A model generated the notes under the pieces. That model was not told where the DNA came from and searched no databases. It worked only from the letters and a program-made list of their open reading frames with translations. Source: Collinsella sp. (GTDB lineage: Bacteria > Actinomycetota > Coriobacteriia > Coriobacteriales > Coriobacteriaceae). Taken from it: a DNA stretch of 7,644 nt. The DNA lies in the NCBI GenBank assembly GCA_019419405.1, contig DYAA01000211.1, positions 1 through 7,644 on the forward strand, in the 5' to 3' direction. Shown piece after piece: positions 1 through 6,111 of the stretch. Positions within the stretch are counted from its first letter, which is position 1. Every line of letters begins with the position of its first letter. The position numbers and the translations under genes were made by a program.

Positions 1-583
1 GCGACGACTTGCCGGCGTTGGGGCGGCCGATGATGGCCACGTTCAGCGCGTCGGGGAACTCATCGGCGACCTCGTCTTCTTCCTCGGGAAGCAGGGCCAC
101 GATATCGTCGAGCAGGTCGCCCGTGCCATGGCCATGCAGGGCCGAGAGCGGCGTGGGCTCGCCGATACCGAGCGAATAGAACTCCCAGATGCTGTCGTTT
201 TCGCGATCGGGGTTGTCGAGCTTGTTCACCAGCAGAAAGACCGGCTTGTCGCAGCGCTTGAGCATGCGGGCGACCGACTCGTCCTCTTCGGTGACGCCGG
301 TGCGGCCATCGACTACAAACAGGATGACTGCGGCTTCCTCGGCGGCGGCGAGCGCCTGGTCGCGGATGGACGTGGCAAAGACGTCGTCGCTCTTGAGCGG
401 CTCGATACCGCCCGTGTCGACGATGGTGAACTCGCGGCCGTTCCAATCGGCCGTGTGATACGAGCGGTCGCGCGTGACGCCGCGAGACTCGTGGACGATG
501 GCGTCCGAGGTCTGGGCCAGGCGGTTAACGAGCGTGGATTTGCCCACGTTGGGGCGTCCGACGACGGCGACGATAGGTTTCAT
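1..583 (-). CDS. der: Ribosome assembly GTPase Der (EngA), C-terminally cut by the window edge
   Basis: Der is an essential GTPase with two tandem G domains and a C-terminal KH-like domain; it binds the 50S subunit and helps its late assembly. The first 194 residues are visible. G domain 1 is complete: P-loop GRPNVGKST at residues 9-17, the G2 segment GVTRD at 35-39, DTGG at 56-59, NKLD at 120-123 and SAL at 147-149. An acidic linker (about 167-178) follows, then the start of G domain 2 with its P-loop GRPNAGKSS at 186-194, where the window ends. Bacterial Der proteins are usually about 440-490 residues, so more than half is missing for positional reasons only. The start is ATG at 583, preceded by AAAGGAG with a 5-nt spacer. 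That site overlaps the TAA stop of the upstream DUF512 gene, so translation is probably coupled. Identification is secure because the duplicated P-loop with this spacing is specific to Der. Confidence 0.97.
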   Translation of the reverse strand, partial: MKPIVAVVGRPNVGKSTLVNRLAQTSDAIVHESRGVTRDRSYHTADWNGREFTIVDTGGIEPLKSDDVFATSIRDQALAAAEEAAVILFVVDGRTGVTEEDESVARMLKRCDKPVFLLVNKLDNPDRENDSIWEFYSLGIGEPTPLSALHGHGTGDLLDDIVALLPEEEDEVADEFPDALNVAIIGRPNAGKSS

Positions 584-588
584 CTGCT

Positions 589-595
589 CTCCTTT
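589..595 (-). promoter_or_regulatory. Ribosome binding site of der, overlapping the upstream stop codon
   Basis: The minus strand reads AAAGGAG, 5 nt before the der ATG at 583. Its first two A bases belong to the TAA stop (596-594) of the DUF512 gene. A ribosome finishing the upstream gene would therefore stop on the initiation region of der, which supports coupling. Confidence 0.8.
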
Positions 596-2036
596 AATGG
601 GTAGGTTCAGTGGAAGTGTTAGAGTCGGCAGGCACAATGCCAAGGATATGCTCCAGGGTATCGAGCAGCTCATGCGGCATGGTTGACACCACATGAACCT
701 CGGCGCCGCGACTGGTAAGGCTTGCGAGTAAATCGTCACGATGATACTCGTCAAGCGTCATGCCGTCAGCGTTGAACATGAGCTTAGGCACAAAGAGCAT
801 AACCCCCGACAGGTCTTGGGGCAGCTGCTCCAGAATGTCACACGCGACGATGAGGCCGGTCACGTCCACGTTGCCGCCAAAGTAGCGGTTCTTGATGGCC
901 GTGACAGTGCCGGCGAGTCCCTGGGGCGACTCCACAAAGCGGGCCACCGTGTCGCGTGCGCTGGCGCCCGAGAGGCACAGCAGGTGCTGGCTGCGGGCGG
1001 CGATGGCCTCGCGGACGCGGGCCAGCCGCTCAGCATCGGTAGTCAACACGTCGTCGGTCTCGTCCAGATACGAGCGGATCATGCCGATGCCGTCGTAGTA
1101 CTGCGGATAGCCGTCGTAAAAGTCTGCCTCGGGAGGATCGATGCCGGCGTCCAGATAGAACTCGTCGCTCATCTGGAAGGTGTGGCGGCCAAAGCGTTCG
1201 TAGGCACGATCCTGGTAGGGACGGATCATGGCAATGGTTTCGCGCGCCAGTTCGGGCTTGTCGCTGTATGACCAGCTAAAGCGGTTTTGGTGCTTGGTAA
1301 AACCGAGCGGCACAATGCCCAGGCTTGTGATTTGCTCGTGCTCCTCGCAAAAGCGCAGGGTCTTTTCCAGCTCCTCGCCGTCGTTCATGCCGGGGCACAA
1401 CACGATCTGCGCGTGGATCTCGATGCCGGCGGCCATGATGGCCTCGAGCACGTCCATGCCACGCTGGGCGTTGCGGCCCATCATGCGGCGGCGGACATCG
1501 GGGCTCACGGCATGGACCGACACGTTCATGGGGCTCATGTTGCGTTGGATGACGTTTTGAACATCTTTGTCGGAGAGGTTCGTGAGCGTGACAAAGTTGC
1601 CCTGTAAAAAGCTCAGGCGATAGTCGTCGTCGCGAATGTAGAGCGTGGAGCGGCCGCCCTTGGGGAGCATGGTCATAAAGCAGAACACGCAGGCGTTGAC
1701 GCAGGTACGCATGCCGTCGAAGATGGGGCCATCGAACTCAAGGCCCCAGTCCTCGCCGGGAAAGCGGTCGAGCTCGACGGGGGTGACGGTGCCGTCGCGC
1801 GGATCGAATACCTCCAGCTCGACGGTGTCGTCATCTGCCTCCCAGAGCCACACGATCATGTCGGTGAGCGCCTCGCCGTTGACCGTGAGCACGCGCATGC
1901 CCGGCTCGATACCCACATCCCACGCGGGCGATTCGGGACGCACGTTCTTTACGAGCGCGCCTTCACCCGGCTCGGGGTCGCGGCTGCGCCCGTAATCGGC
2001 CACCTCGGCGGCGTATGCGGGTACGGTCTGGTCCAT
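594..2036 (-). CDS. DUF512-family PDZ / radical-SAM iron-sulfur protein, function unknown
   Basis: A 480-residue protein. Residues about 27-78 resemble a PDZ domain (GALVKNV, then SPAWDVGIEPGMRVLTVNG). After a short linker comes C112-x3-C116-x2-C119 in TCVNACVFCF, the three-cysteine signature that binds a 4Fe-4S cluster in radical-SAM enzymes. The following DDDYRLSFLQGNFVTLTNL (136-154) is typical of DUF512 proteins, related to the family TIGR03279 called a putative FeS oxidoreductase. No substrate is established for the family. The C-terminal third (about 370-470) contains VDVTGLIVACDIL and a segment ending in a predicted alpha/beta fold. Start: ATG at 2036, 2 nt after the ispH stop. The frame stays open upstream to 2258, but that part overlaps ispH and has no family resemblance. 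AAGGAG at 2056-2051 is 14 nt upstream, longer than usual, so initiation probably relies on coupling to ispH. The gene sits directly before der, a linkage also known from Firmicutes, which hints at a role in ribosome or tRNA biology (inference). Confidence 0.88.
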   Translation of the reverse strand: MDQTVPAYAAEVADYGRSRDPEPGEGALVKNVRPESPAWDVGIEPGMRVLTVNGEALTDMIVWLWEADDDTVELEVFDPRDGTVTPVELDRFPGEDWGLEFDGPIFDGMRTCVNACVFCFMTMLPKGGRSTLYIRDDDYRLSFLQGNFVTLTNLSDKDVQNVIQRNMSPMNVSVHAVSPDVRRRMMGRNAQRGMDVLEAIMAAGIEIHAQIVLCPGMNDGEELEKTLRFCEEHEQITSLGIVPLGFTKHQNRFSWSYSDKPELARETIAMIRPYQDRAYERFGRHTFQMSDEFYLDAGIDPPEADFYDGYPQYYDGIGMIRSYLDETDDVLTTDAERLARVREAIAARSQHLLCLSGASARDTVARFVESPQGLAGTVTAIKNRYFGGNVDVTGLIVACDILEQLPQDLSGVMLFVPKLMFNADGMTLDEYHRDDLLASLTSRGAEVHVVSTMPHELLDTLEHILGIVPADSNTSTEPTH

Positions 2037-2038
2037 GA

Positions 2039-2938
2039 TTAGCGGCAAAGCTCCTTGATGCGCGCGACGGCGCGCTCGATGTGTTCTTGCGGGGTGGAGG
2101 CTCCGGCGGTGATGCCGATGTGGTGAGCGTCGGTAAACCACGCGGCTTTGAGCTCGGAAGCTTCCTCGATGTGATACGTGCGGTCGCAGGCGTCTGCGCA
2201 AATCTGCGCCAGGCGGCGGGTGTTGCCCGAGTTCTTGCCGCCCACGACGACCATGCAATCACAGCGGTTGGCAAGTGCGGCGGCGGCCTGCTGGCGCTCG
2301 CTCGTGGCGGCGCAGATGGTGTTGATCACACGAAGCTCCTGTACGCGCGGGGTGATGGAGGCCACAACCTCGGCCAGGTTCTGCGCGGTCTGGGTGGTCT
2401 GTACAACCAGGCCCACCTTGCCCTTGAGCGACAGGGCATCGGCGTCGGCAGCACAGCTCACGACCTGCGCGTCATTGCCGGCGTGGCCCAGAATACCCTC
2501 GACCTCGGGGTGACCCGGCTCGCCTACGACCACCACGCGGTAGCCCTCGCGCACCAGGCGCTCGGCGGCCACATGAACCTTCTTCACGTAGGGGCAGGTG
2601 GCGTCGACGACGTTAAGGTCGCGCTTGCGGGCAGCATCGATCACCTGCGGGACCACGCCGTGTGCGCGGATGATCACGGTGCCGGTTGCGGCGTCGTCCA
2701 AGGTGTCGGCCAGGCCAACGCCTGCCTCAGCGAGCTCGCGTACCACGATGGGGTTATGGATGAGCGGACCCAGGGTGTGGACCTGAGTGCTCTCCCCTGC
2801 CTGGGGCGCGGCGGCAAGCGCCATGTCGAGCGCGCGCTGCACGCCGTAGCAGGTGCCGGCGTGGGCTGCAATCTCGATGGTGGGCGCGGTTGCCTGGTCG
2901 GACGCGGTCACGGCAGTGTTCGTCACGTTCTCGCTCAT
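2039..2938 (-). CDS. ispH: 4-hydroxy-3-methylbut-2-enyl diphosphate reductase (IspH)
   Basis: IspH is the 4Fe-4S enzyme that reductively dehydroxylates HMBPP to IPP and DMAPP, the last step of the MEP isoprenoid pathway; it is cytosolic and oxygen-sensitive. The product has 299 residues from ATG 2938. The three cluster-ligand cysteines are C30 (HAGTCYGV), C115 (VDATCPYV) and C209 (NTICAAT.RQ). Substrate-pocket residues are also present: H61 (LIHNP), H93 (RAHGV), H143 and E145 (GHPEVEG), QTT at 180-182 and a KNSGNT motif near 235-240. Length is normal for stand-alone IspH, and there is no C-terminal ribosomal S1 domain of the kind seen in many clostridia. The gene starts 2 nt after the plsC stop with only a weak CAGG site, so coupling to plsC is likely. 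A GTG at 2968 would add 10 residues, but the shorter form already has about 18 more N-terminal residues than E. coli IspH, so I prefer 2938. Its last codons carry the AAGGAG used by the next gene. Confidence 0.95.
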   Translation of the reverse strand: MSENVTNTAVTASDQATAPTIEIAAHAGTCYGVQRALDMALAAAPQAGESTQVHTLGPLIHNPIVVRELAEAGVGLADTLDDAATGTVIIRAHGVVPQVIDAARKRDLNVVDATCPYVKKVHVAAERLVREGYRVVVVGEPGHPEVEGILGHAGNDAQVVSCAADADALSLKGKVGLVVQTTQTAQNLAEVVASITPRVQELRVINTICAATSERQQAAAALANRCDCMVVVGGKNSGNTRRLAQICADACDRTYHIEEASELKAAWFTDAHHIGITAGASTPQEHIERAVARIKELCR

Positions 2939-2940
2939 GG

Positions 2941-3669
2941 CTAGAACCTGCCCGGATGCTCGGCGCACAGCTCGTCTCGCATGGCGTATACGCGGTTCAT
3001 GGCCTCGGACTCAAACCAGGCCAGGCGCTCCGTACGCTTAAGCCCGGCCGGCGCGTCCGAAAGCGAGACGGCCTTGCCGGCACGAATCCAGCACTTCTTG
3101 GGACGCATGAGCCTTTTGCTTGCAGGCGTGATGTCGGACCAGCCGCAGATGGCGAGCGGGTTGACGGGCGCCTTGCCCATCTGTGCGATGAGCGCAAAAC
3201 CGCCGTGGACCTCGGGTTTGATCTCGCGCGAGCGGATGCGCGTGCCCTCGGGGAAGATCAGGACGTCCTCGCCGCGCCGCAGCGCATGCTGGGCGGCGCG
3301 CAGACACTTCATGTCGGCGGTGCCGCGCTCCACGGGGATGCCGCCAACGCGGCTAAAGGCCCAGCGCACAATCTTGCTCTTGGCGAACTCGGATTTAAAG
3401 ATGGGGCGAATGCGGCGGCCCCCAAAGAACAGCGCCGTCTCCACGGCCAAGAGCTCAGCCATCGAGGTGTGGTTGCAGATGACCACGCTGCCGCGGCCTT
3501 CCTGGCGCTCAAACAGCAGGCCGGCGTCCTCGACCTTCCAACGCCACATGAGCTTGGAGAAGGCCCAAAGGATGGCCATAACCACGACGACGGTGCCGCG
3601 GATGAGCGCCGGGAACTCGGCGTAGGGGGCGTTGTAGTAATCCTCGGGCGTCTGCTTAAACAGGCGCAT
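2941..3669 (-). CDS. plsC: 1-acyl-sn-glycerol-3-phosphate acyltransferase (PlsC-type), variant catalytic motif
   Basis: The likely reaction is transfer of a second acyl chain to lysophosphatidic acid to give phosphatidic acid, at the inner face of the membrane. The protein has 242 residues, usual for PlsC. Residues about 23-42 (RGTVVVVMAILWAFSKLMW) form a probable membrane anchor. Acyltransferase block 1 is NHTSMAEL at 66-73, block 2 GGIPVERG at 109-116, block 3 FPEGTR at 139-144, and block 4 PVNPLAI at 168-174. Block 1 normally reads NHxSxxD (HX4D); here the acidic position after H67 is E72, giving HX4E. The other blocks look intact, so the enzyme is probably active, but acyl chain or acceptor preference cannot be read from sequence. 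The start at ATG 3669 is set by a near-perfect AAAGGAGG 6 nt upstream, within the cmk end. The protein could instead acylate another lysolipid or a related acceptor. The position between cmk and ispH is common in Gram-positive genomes. Confidence 0.9.
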   Translation of the reverse strand: MRLFKQTPEDYYNAPYAEFPALIRGTVVVVMAILWAFSKLMWRWKVEDAGLLFERQEGRGSVVICNHTSMAELLAVETALFFGGRRIRPIFKSEFAKSKIVRWAFSRVGGIPVERGTADMKCLRAAQHALRRGEDVLIFPEGTRIRSREIKPEVHGGFALIAQMGKAPVNPLAICGWSDITPASKRLMRPKKCWIRAGKAVSLSDAPAGLKRTERLAWFESEAMNRVYAMRDELCAEHPGRF

Positions 3670-3672
3670 GGG

Positions 3673-4359
3673 CTACCTCCTTTGGTTGATGAGGCCCTCG
3701 ATAATGCGGACGACCTCGTCGATGGTGTGGGCGGTGGAGTCGACGTGCACGGCGTCCTCGGCGGGCACGAGCGGGGCGACCTCGCGACTGCTGTCGAGCT
3801 TATCGCGCTGCTTGAGGGCGTCGAGGGTCTCGTCGACCTCGGCTTCGAGCTGCGCGGGTGTGAGCGGTTGGGCGTCGTTTTGGTGACGCTGCAGCGCGCG
3901 GCGGCGGGCGCGCTCACGCGGGTCGGCGGTCAGGAAGACCTTGACCTGCGCGTTAGGGAACACGACGGTTCCGATGTCGCGACCTTCGGCCACGATATCG
4001 CGGTCCTCGGCGGCGCGGCGCTGGTGGATGAGCATAGCAGCGCGTACGCCTGGGTAGGCCGAGACCTTGGACACGTTGGCGTCGACCTGCGGGGTGCGGA
4101 TGGCGGCCGAAGCGTCCTGGCCGTCAATGGTCAGGCGCGTGTCCTCGCCGGTGCCGTTGGTAAAGCGAATCTCGATCTGCTCGGCGAGGGCGTCGATGGC
4201 CGCCTCGTCGTCCAGATCGATGCCGCGGTCGAGCGCGGCGAAGGTGACGGCGCGATACATGGCGCCCGTGTCGAGCTTGTTAAAGCCCAGCTGGCGGGCG
4301 ATCTCCTTGGCGATGGTAGACTTGCCGGAACCGGCGGGGCCGTCGATGGCGACGATCAT
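3673..4359 (-). CDS. cmk: (d)CMP kinase
   Basis: Cytidylate kinase phosphorylates CMP and dCMP with ATP, recycling CMP from lipid and RNA turnover and supplying CDP/dCDP. The 228-residue product has the standard length. The P-loop GPAGSGKST is at residues 7-15, and LDTGAMYRAVT at 29-39 is the Cmk-type nucleotide-binding segment. IRTPQVDANVSKVS at 87-100 belongs to the CMP-binding region, and EGRDIGTVVFP at 125-135 carries the conserved Arg-Asp that contacts CMP. The arginine-rich segment RERARRRALQR after about 148 corresponds to the LID. ATG 4359 is preceded by AAAGGAA with a 7-nt spacer. The gene follows rluB after 66 nt and precedes plsC by 3 nt. CMP is released when CDP-diacylglycerol is used in phospholipid synthesis, so pairing with plsC is metabolically sensible (inference). 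Confidence 0.96.
   Translation of the reverse strand: MIVAIDGPAGSGKSTIAKEIARQLGFNKLDTGAMYRAVTFAALDRGIDLDDEAAIDALAEQIEIRFTNGTGEDTRLTIDGQDASAAIRTPQVDANVSKVSAYPGVRAAMLIHQRRAAEDRDIVAEGRDIGTVVFPNAQVKVFLTADPRERARRRALQRHQNDAQPLTPAQLEAEVDETLDALKQRDKLDSSREVAPLVPAEDAVHVDSTAHTIDEVVRIIEGLINQRR
3676..3683 (-). promoter_or_regulatory. Strong ribosome binding site of plsC inside the last codons of cmk
   Basis: The minus strand reads AAAGGAGG followed directly by the TAG stop of cmk, then CCC and the plsC ATG at 3669. The last codons of cmk (Gln-Arg-Arg) thus double as the plsC binding site with a 6-nt spacer. This decides the plsC start and implies coupling. Confidence 0.85.
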
Positions 4360-4425
4360 GCAATGCTTCCTTTCGATGGTTGACGTGCTGGTATGGTTCG
4401 CGGGCGCTGGGGCGCGGCGGGTTGC
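4360..4425. other. 66-nt spacer between rluB and cmk
   Basis: This is the only gap larger than 11 nt between scpA and der. Read on the minus strand it is very C/G-rich after the rluB stop, then carries the cmk ribosome binding site. I see no T-run after a hairpin that would make an intrinsic terminator, and no convincing -35/-10 pair, so read-through from rluB into cmk is the simplest reading. Confidence 0.5.
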
Positions 4426-5385
4426 CTAGCCCGTGTAGCGCTCGCGGTAGGTGTTGCGCTTGGGTGCGGAGCCGTGGCTGCCGTGGTGACGCGTGCGGGT
4501 CGCGGTGTTGGCCGCGGGCGCGGCGGCGCGCTTGGAAGCGGCCTGCTTGGGCGGGATGCCGCCGGCCTTGAGGATCTGCACTTCGCGGTCGGTGAGCTCG
4601 CGCCACGAGCCCTTTGCCACGTCCTTGAGCTCCAGACCGGCAAAGTTACAGCGATGCAGGCGAATCACCGGGTGGCGAATCTTGCTCAGCATGCGCTTGA
4701 CCTGGTTCTTGCGGCCTTCGCGGATGATGACCTCCACGGCGGTGGTACCGGGCTTGACGCCTTGCGGAGCCACGGCCTCTGCCTCGCGCGCGTTGATGAC
4801 GCGGCAGATCGCCGGCTGGCACAGGCCGTCGTCGAGTTCGATGCCGCGGCGGAGTGGTTCTAAGTCGCGATCGGTCAGGTGGCCGTCCACGAGCGCCTGG
4901 TAGGTCTTATAGACATGCTTGCTGGGGTGCAGCAGATCCTGCGAAAGGTCGCCATCGGTGGTAAAGAGCAAAAGGCCTGTGGTGTCGCGGTCCAGGCGGC
5001 CCACCGGGAATAGTCCCGGAAAGCGGTCGCGGGGGACCAGGTCGGCCACGCAAGGGCGCTCCTGCGGGTCACTCATGGTAGTGAGGTAGCCGGTCGGCTT
5101 GTAGAGCATCAGGTACACGGCGCCCTGGTTGAGCTTGACGGGCATACCGTCGACCTCGATATGGTCGCGGTCGACGTCGACCTTGGTGCCCAGCTCGGTC
5201 GCGACCTCGCCGTTAACAGTCACGCGGCCGGCGGTCATCAGGTCCTCCGAGCCGCGTCGGCTCGCCACGCCCGCGCGCGCCAAAAAGCGCTGCAGGCGCA
5301 TGGTATGCGGGTAGACGGGCTGGGCGTCGGTTGCGGGTACTGCGCCCACGACGCGCGTCTCCCCTACTTCGTTAGTCCTCGTCAT
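4426..5385 (-). CDS. rluB: 23S rRNA pseudouridine synthase, RluB/RsuA family
   Basis: Enzymes of this family isomerise a specific uridine to pseudouridine in rRNA; RluB acts on 23S rRNA helix 89 near the peptidyl transferase centre. The 319-residue product has an S4 RNA-binding domain at about 29-80 (MRLQRFLARAGVASRR...VTVNG) and the catalytic domain beginning LYKPTGY at 94-100. The catalytic aspartate is D132 in GRLDRDTTGLLLFTTDGDL (129-147), and EGRKNQVKRML is the RsuA/RluB-type motif II region. The last 40 residues (280-319) form a low-complexity basic tail rich in Ala, Arg, Lys and His. ATG 5385 is chosen because GGAGGA lies 5 nt upstream; it overlaps scpB by 14 nt. The frame is open up to 5454, but that region lies within scpB and lacks a ribosome site. 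A later ATG at 5301 begins exactly at the S4 domain but has no binding site. RsuA or RluE/F specificity is not excluded; linkage to scpB favours RluB. Confidence 0.92.
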   Translation of the reverse strand: MTRTNEVGETRVVGAVPATDAQPVYPHTMRLQRFLARAGVASRRGSEDLMTAGRVTVNGEVATELGTKVDVDRDHIEVDGMPVKLNQGAVYLMLYKPTGYLTTMSDPQERPCVADLVPRDRFPGLFPVGRLDRDTTGLLLFTTDGDLSQDLLHPSKHVYKTYQALVDGHLTDRDLEPLRRGIELDDGLCQPAICRVINAREAEAVAPQGVKPGTTAVEVIIREGRKNQVKRMLSKIRHPVIRLHRCNFAGLELKDVAKGSWRELTDREVQILKAGGIPPKQAASKRAAAPAANTATRTRHHGSHGSAPKRNTYRERYTG

Positions 5386-6100
5386 GCAAATCCTCCGAGG
5401 TCTCGTCGACGACCAGGGTTTCCAAGCCCTCGACTGCCTCAACATCGTCAACATCGGTATCGAGCAGTTCGCGCTCTTCGTCCAAGTCCTCGGCCTGCTC
5501 CTCGAGCGTGGACTGAATGCTGCGGCCGCTCAGGCGCTCGCGGATAAACTGACGCGACTGCTCGTCGGGGGCAAACTGCTCCAGATCGGGCAGGTCGCGG
5601 GTGGAGCGTAGACCGAACTTTTCCAAGAAGGCGTTGGTCGTGCCGTAGATGATGGCCTGACCGCGCTGGGGATCGCGGCCGAGCTCGCGCACCAGGCCCT
5701 TGTCCACGAGCGAAGCGATGACGCCGTCGGAATTGACGCCACGGATGCCCTTGACCACCTCGCGCGTCACGGGCTGGTGGTATGCGATGACGGCCAGGGT
5801 TTCAAGCGCCGCCTGCGACAGCTTTTGCGTGTCCCAGCTCAGCACATAGGCCTCGACCACGTCGTGGTAGGCGGGATGCGTAAACAAGCGCCAGCCACCA
5901 GCGACCTCGCGTAGCTGAAAGCCGCGATTGGCCTCTTCGTACTCAACCTTGAGCTCGGCGAGCAGCGATGCGCACTCGCCCGGGGCGATATCCAGCGCAC
6001 CTGCGAGCGCGGGCGCACTCACCGGGTCGCTCGACACCAGCAGCAGCGCCTCGAGGGCGCCTTTGAGGCTGTTTGCCTCCAGCGTGGAAAGGGTTGACAT
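5372..6100 (-). CDS. scpB: Segregation and condensation protein B (ScpB)
   Basis: ScpB is the KITE-type partner that dimerises and binds the kleisin ScpA, completing the SMC-ScpA-ScpB condensin that organises and segregates the chromosome. The 242-residue product has the expected two winged-helix regions: residues about 10-85 (LKGALEALLLVSSDPVSAPALA... then GFQLREVAGGWRLFTHP) and about 90-170 (LSQAALETLAVIAYHQPVTR, then the family hallmark EVVKGIRGVNSDGV and LVDKGLVRELGR, ending YGTTNAFLEKFGL). From residue 196 to the end there is a 47-residue tail very rich in Asp and Glu, probably disordered; acidic tails are common in ScpB. ATG 6100 is preceded by TAGGAG with an 8-nt spacer, and this site includes the scpA stop codon, so scpA and scpB are almost certainly coupled, matching their stoichiometric use. 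The end overlaps rluB by 14 nt. Confidence 0.97.
   Translation of the reverse strand: MSTLSTLEANSLKGALEALLLVSSDPVSAPALAGALDIAPGECASLLAELKVEYEEANRGFQLREVAGGWRLFTHPAYHDVVEAYVLSWDTQKLSQAALETLAVIAYHQPVTREVVKGIRGVNSDGVIASLVDKGLVRELGRDPQRGQAIIYGTTNAFLEKFGLRSTRDLPDLEQFAPDEQSRQFIRERLSGRSIQSTLEEQAEDLDEERELLDTDVDDVEAVEGLETLVVDETSEDLHDED
5391..5396 (-). promoter_or_regulatory. Ribosome binding site of rluB inside the scpB coding region
   Basis: The minus strand reads GGAGGA, then a 5-nt spacer, then the rluB ATG at 5385. The site is encoded by the Ser-Glu-Asp codons near the end of scpB, so scpB translation passes over it and stops 14 nt inside rluB. This fixes the rluB start over the alternatives at 5454 and 5301. 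Confidence 0.85.
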
Positions 6101-6111
6101 GGTTGCGGCTC

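Noticed and set aside
2037..2258. N-terminal extension of the DUF512 protein back to position 2258
   Set aside because: It overlaps ispH in another frame, has arginine-rich shadow composition and matches no part of the family. ATG 2036 directly after the ispH stop fits the pattern of neighbouring genes.
2081..2944. Plus-strand open frame (287 codons) opposite ispH
   Set aside because: Antisense shadow of ispH. Its protein is a Gly/Ala/His/Asp-rich sequence of the kind produced by reading GC-rich coding DNA backwards.
2890..4383. Very long plus-strand open frame (497 codons) opposite ispH, plsC and cmk
   Set aside because: It lies antisense to three genes with clear family motifs. GC-rich codons ending in C or G leave few stops on the opposite strand, and its translation shows no recognisable domain.
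5299..5301. Later RluB start at the S4 domain (position 5301)
   Set aside because: No ribosome binding site precedes it. It remains possible in principle, since residues 1-28 are not part of the S4 fold.
5386..5454. Earlier start for RluB at 5454
   Set aside because: The extra 23 residues are a frame-shifted shadow of the scpB acidic tail and no ribosome binding site precedes them, whereas ATG 5385 has GGAGGA 5 nt upstream.
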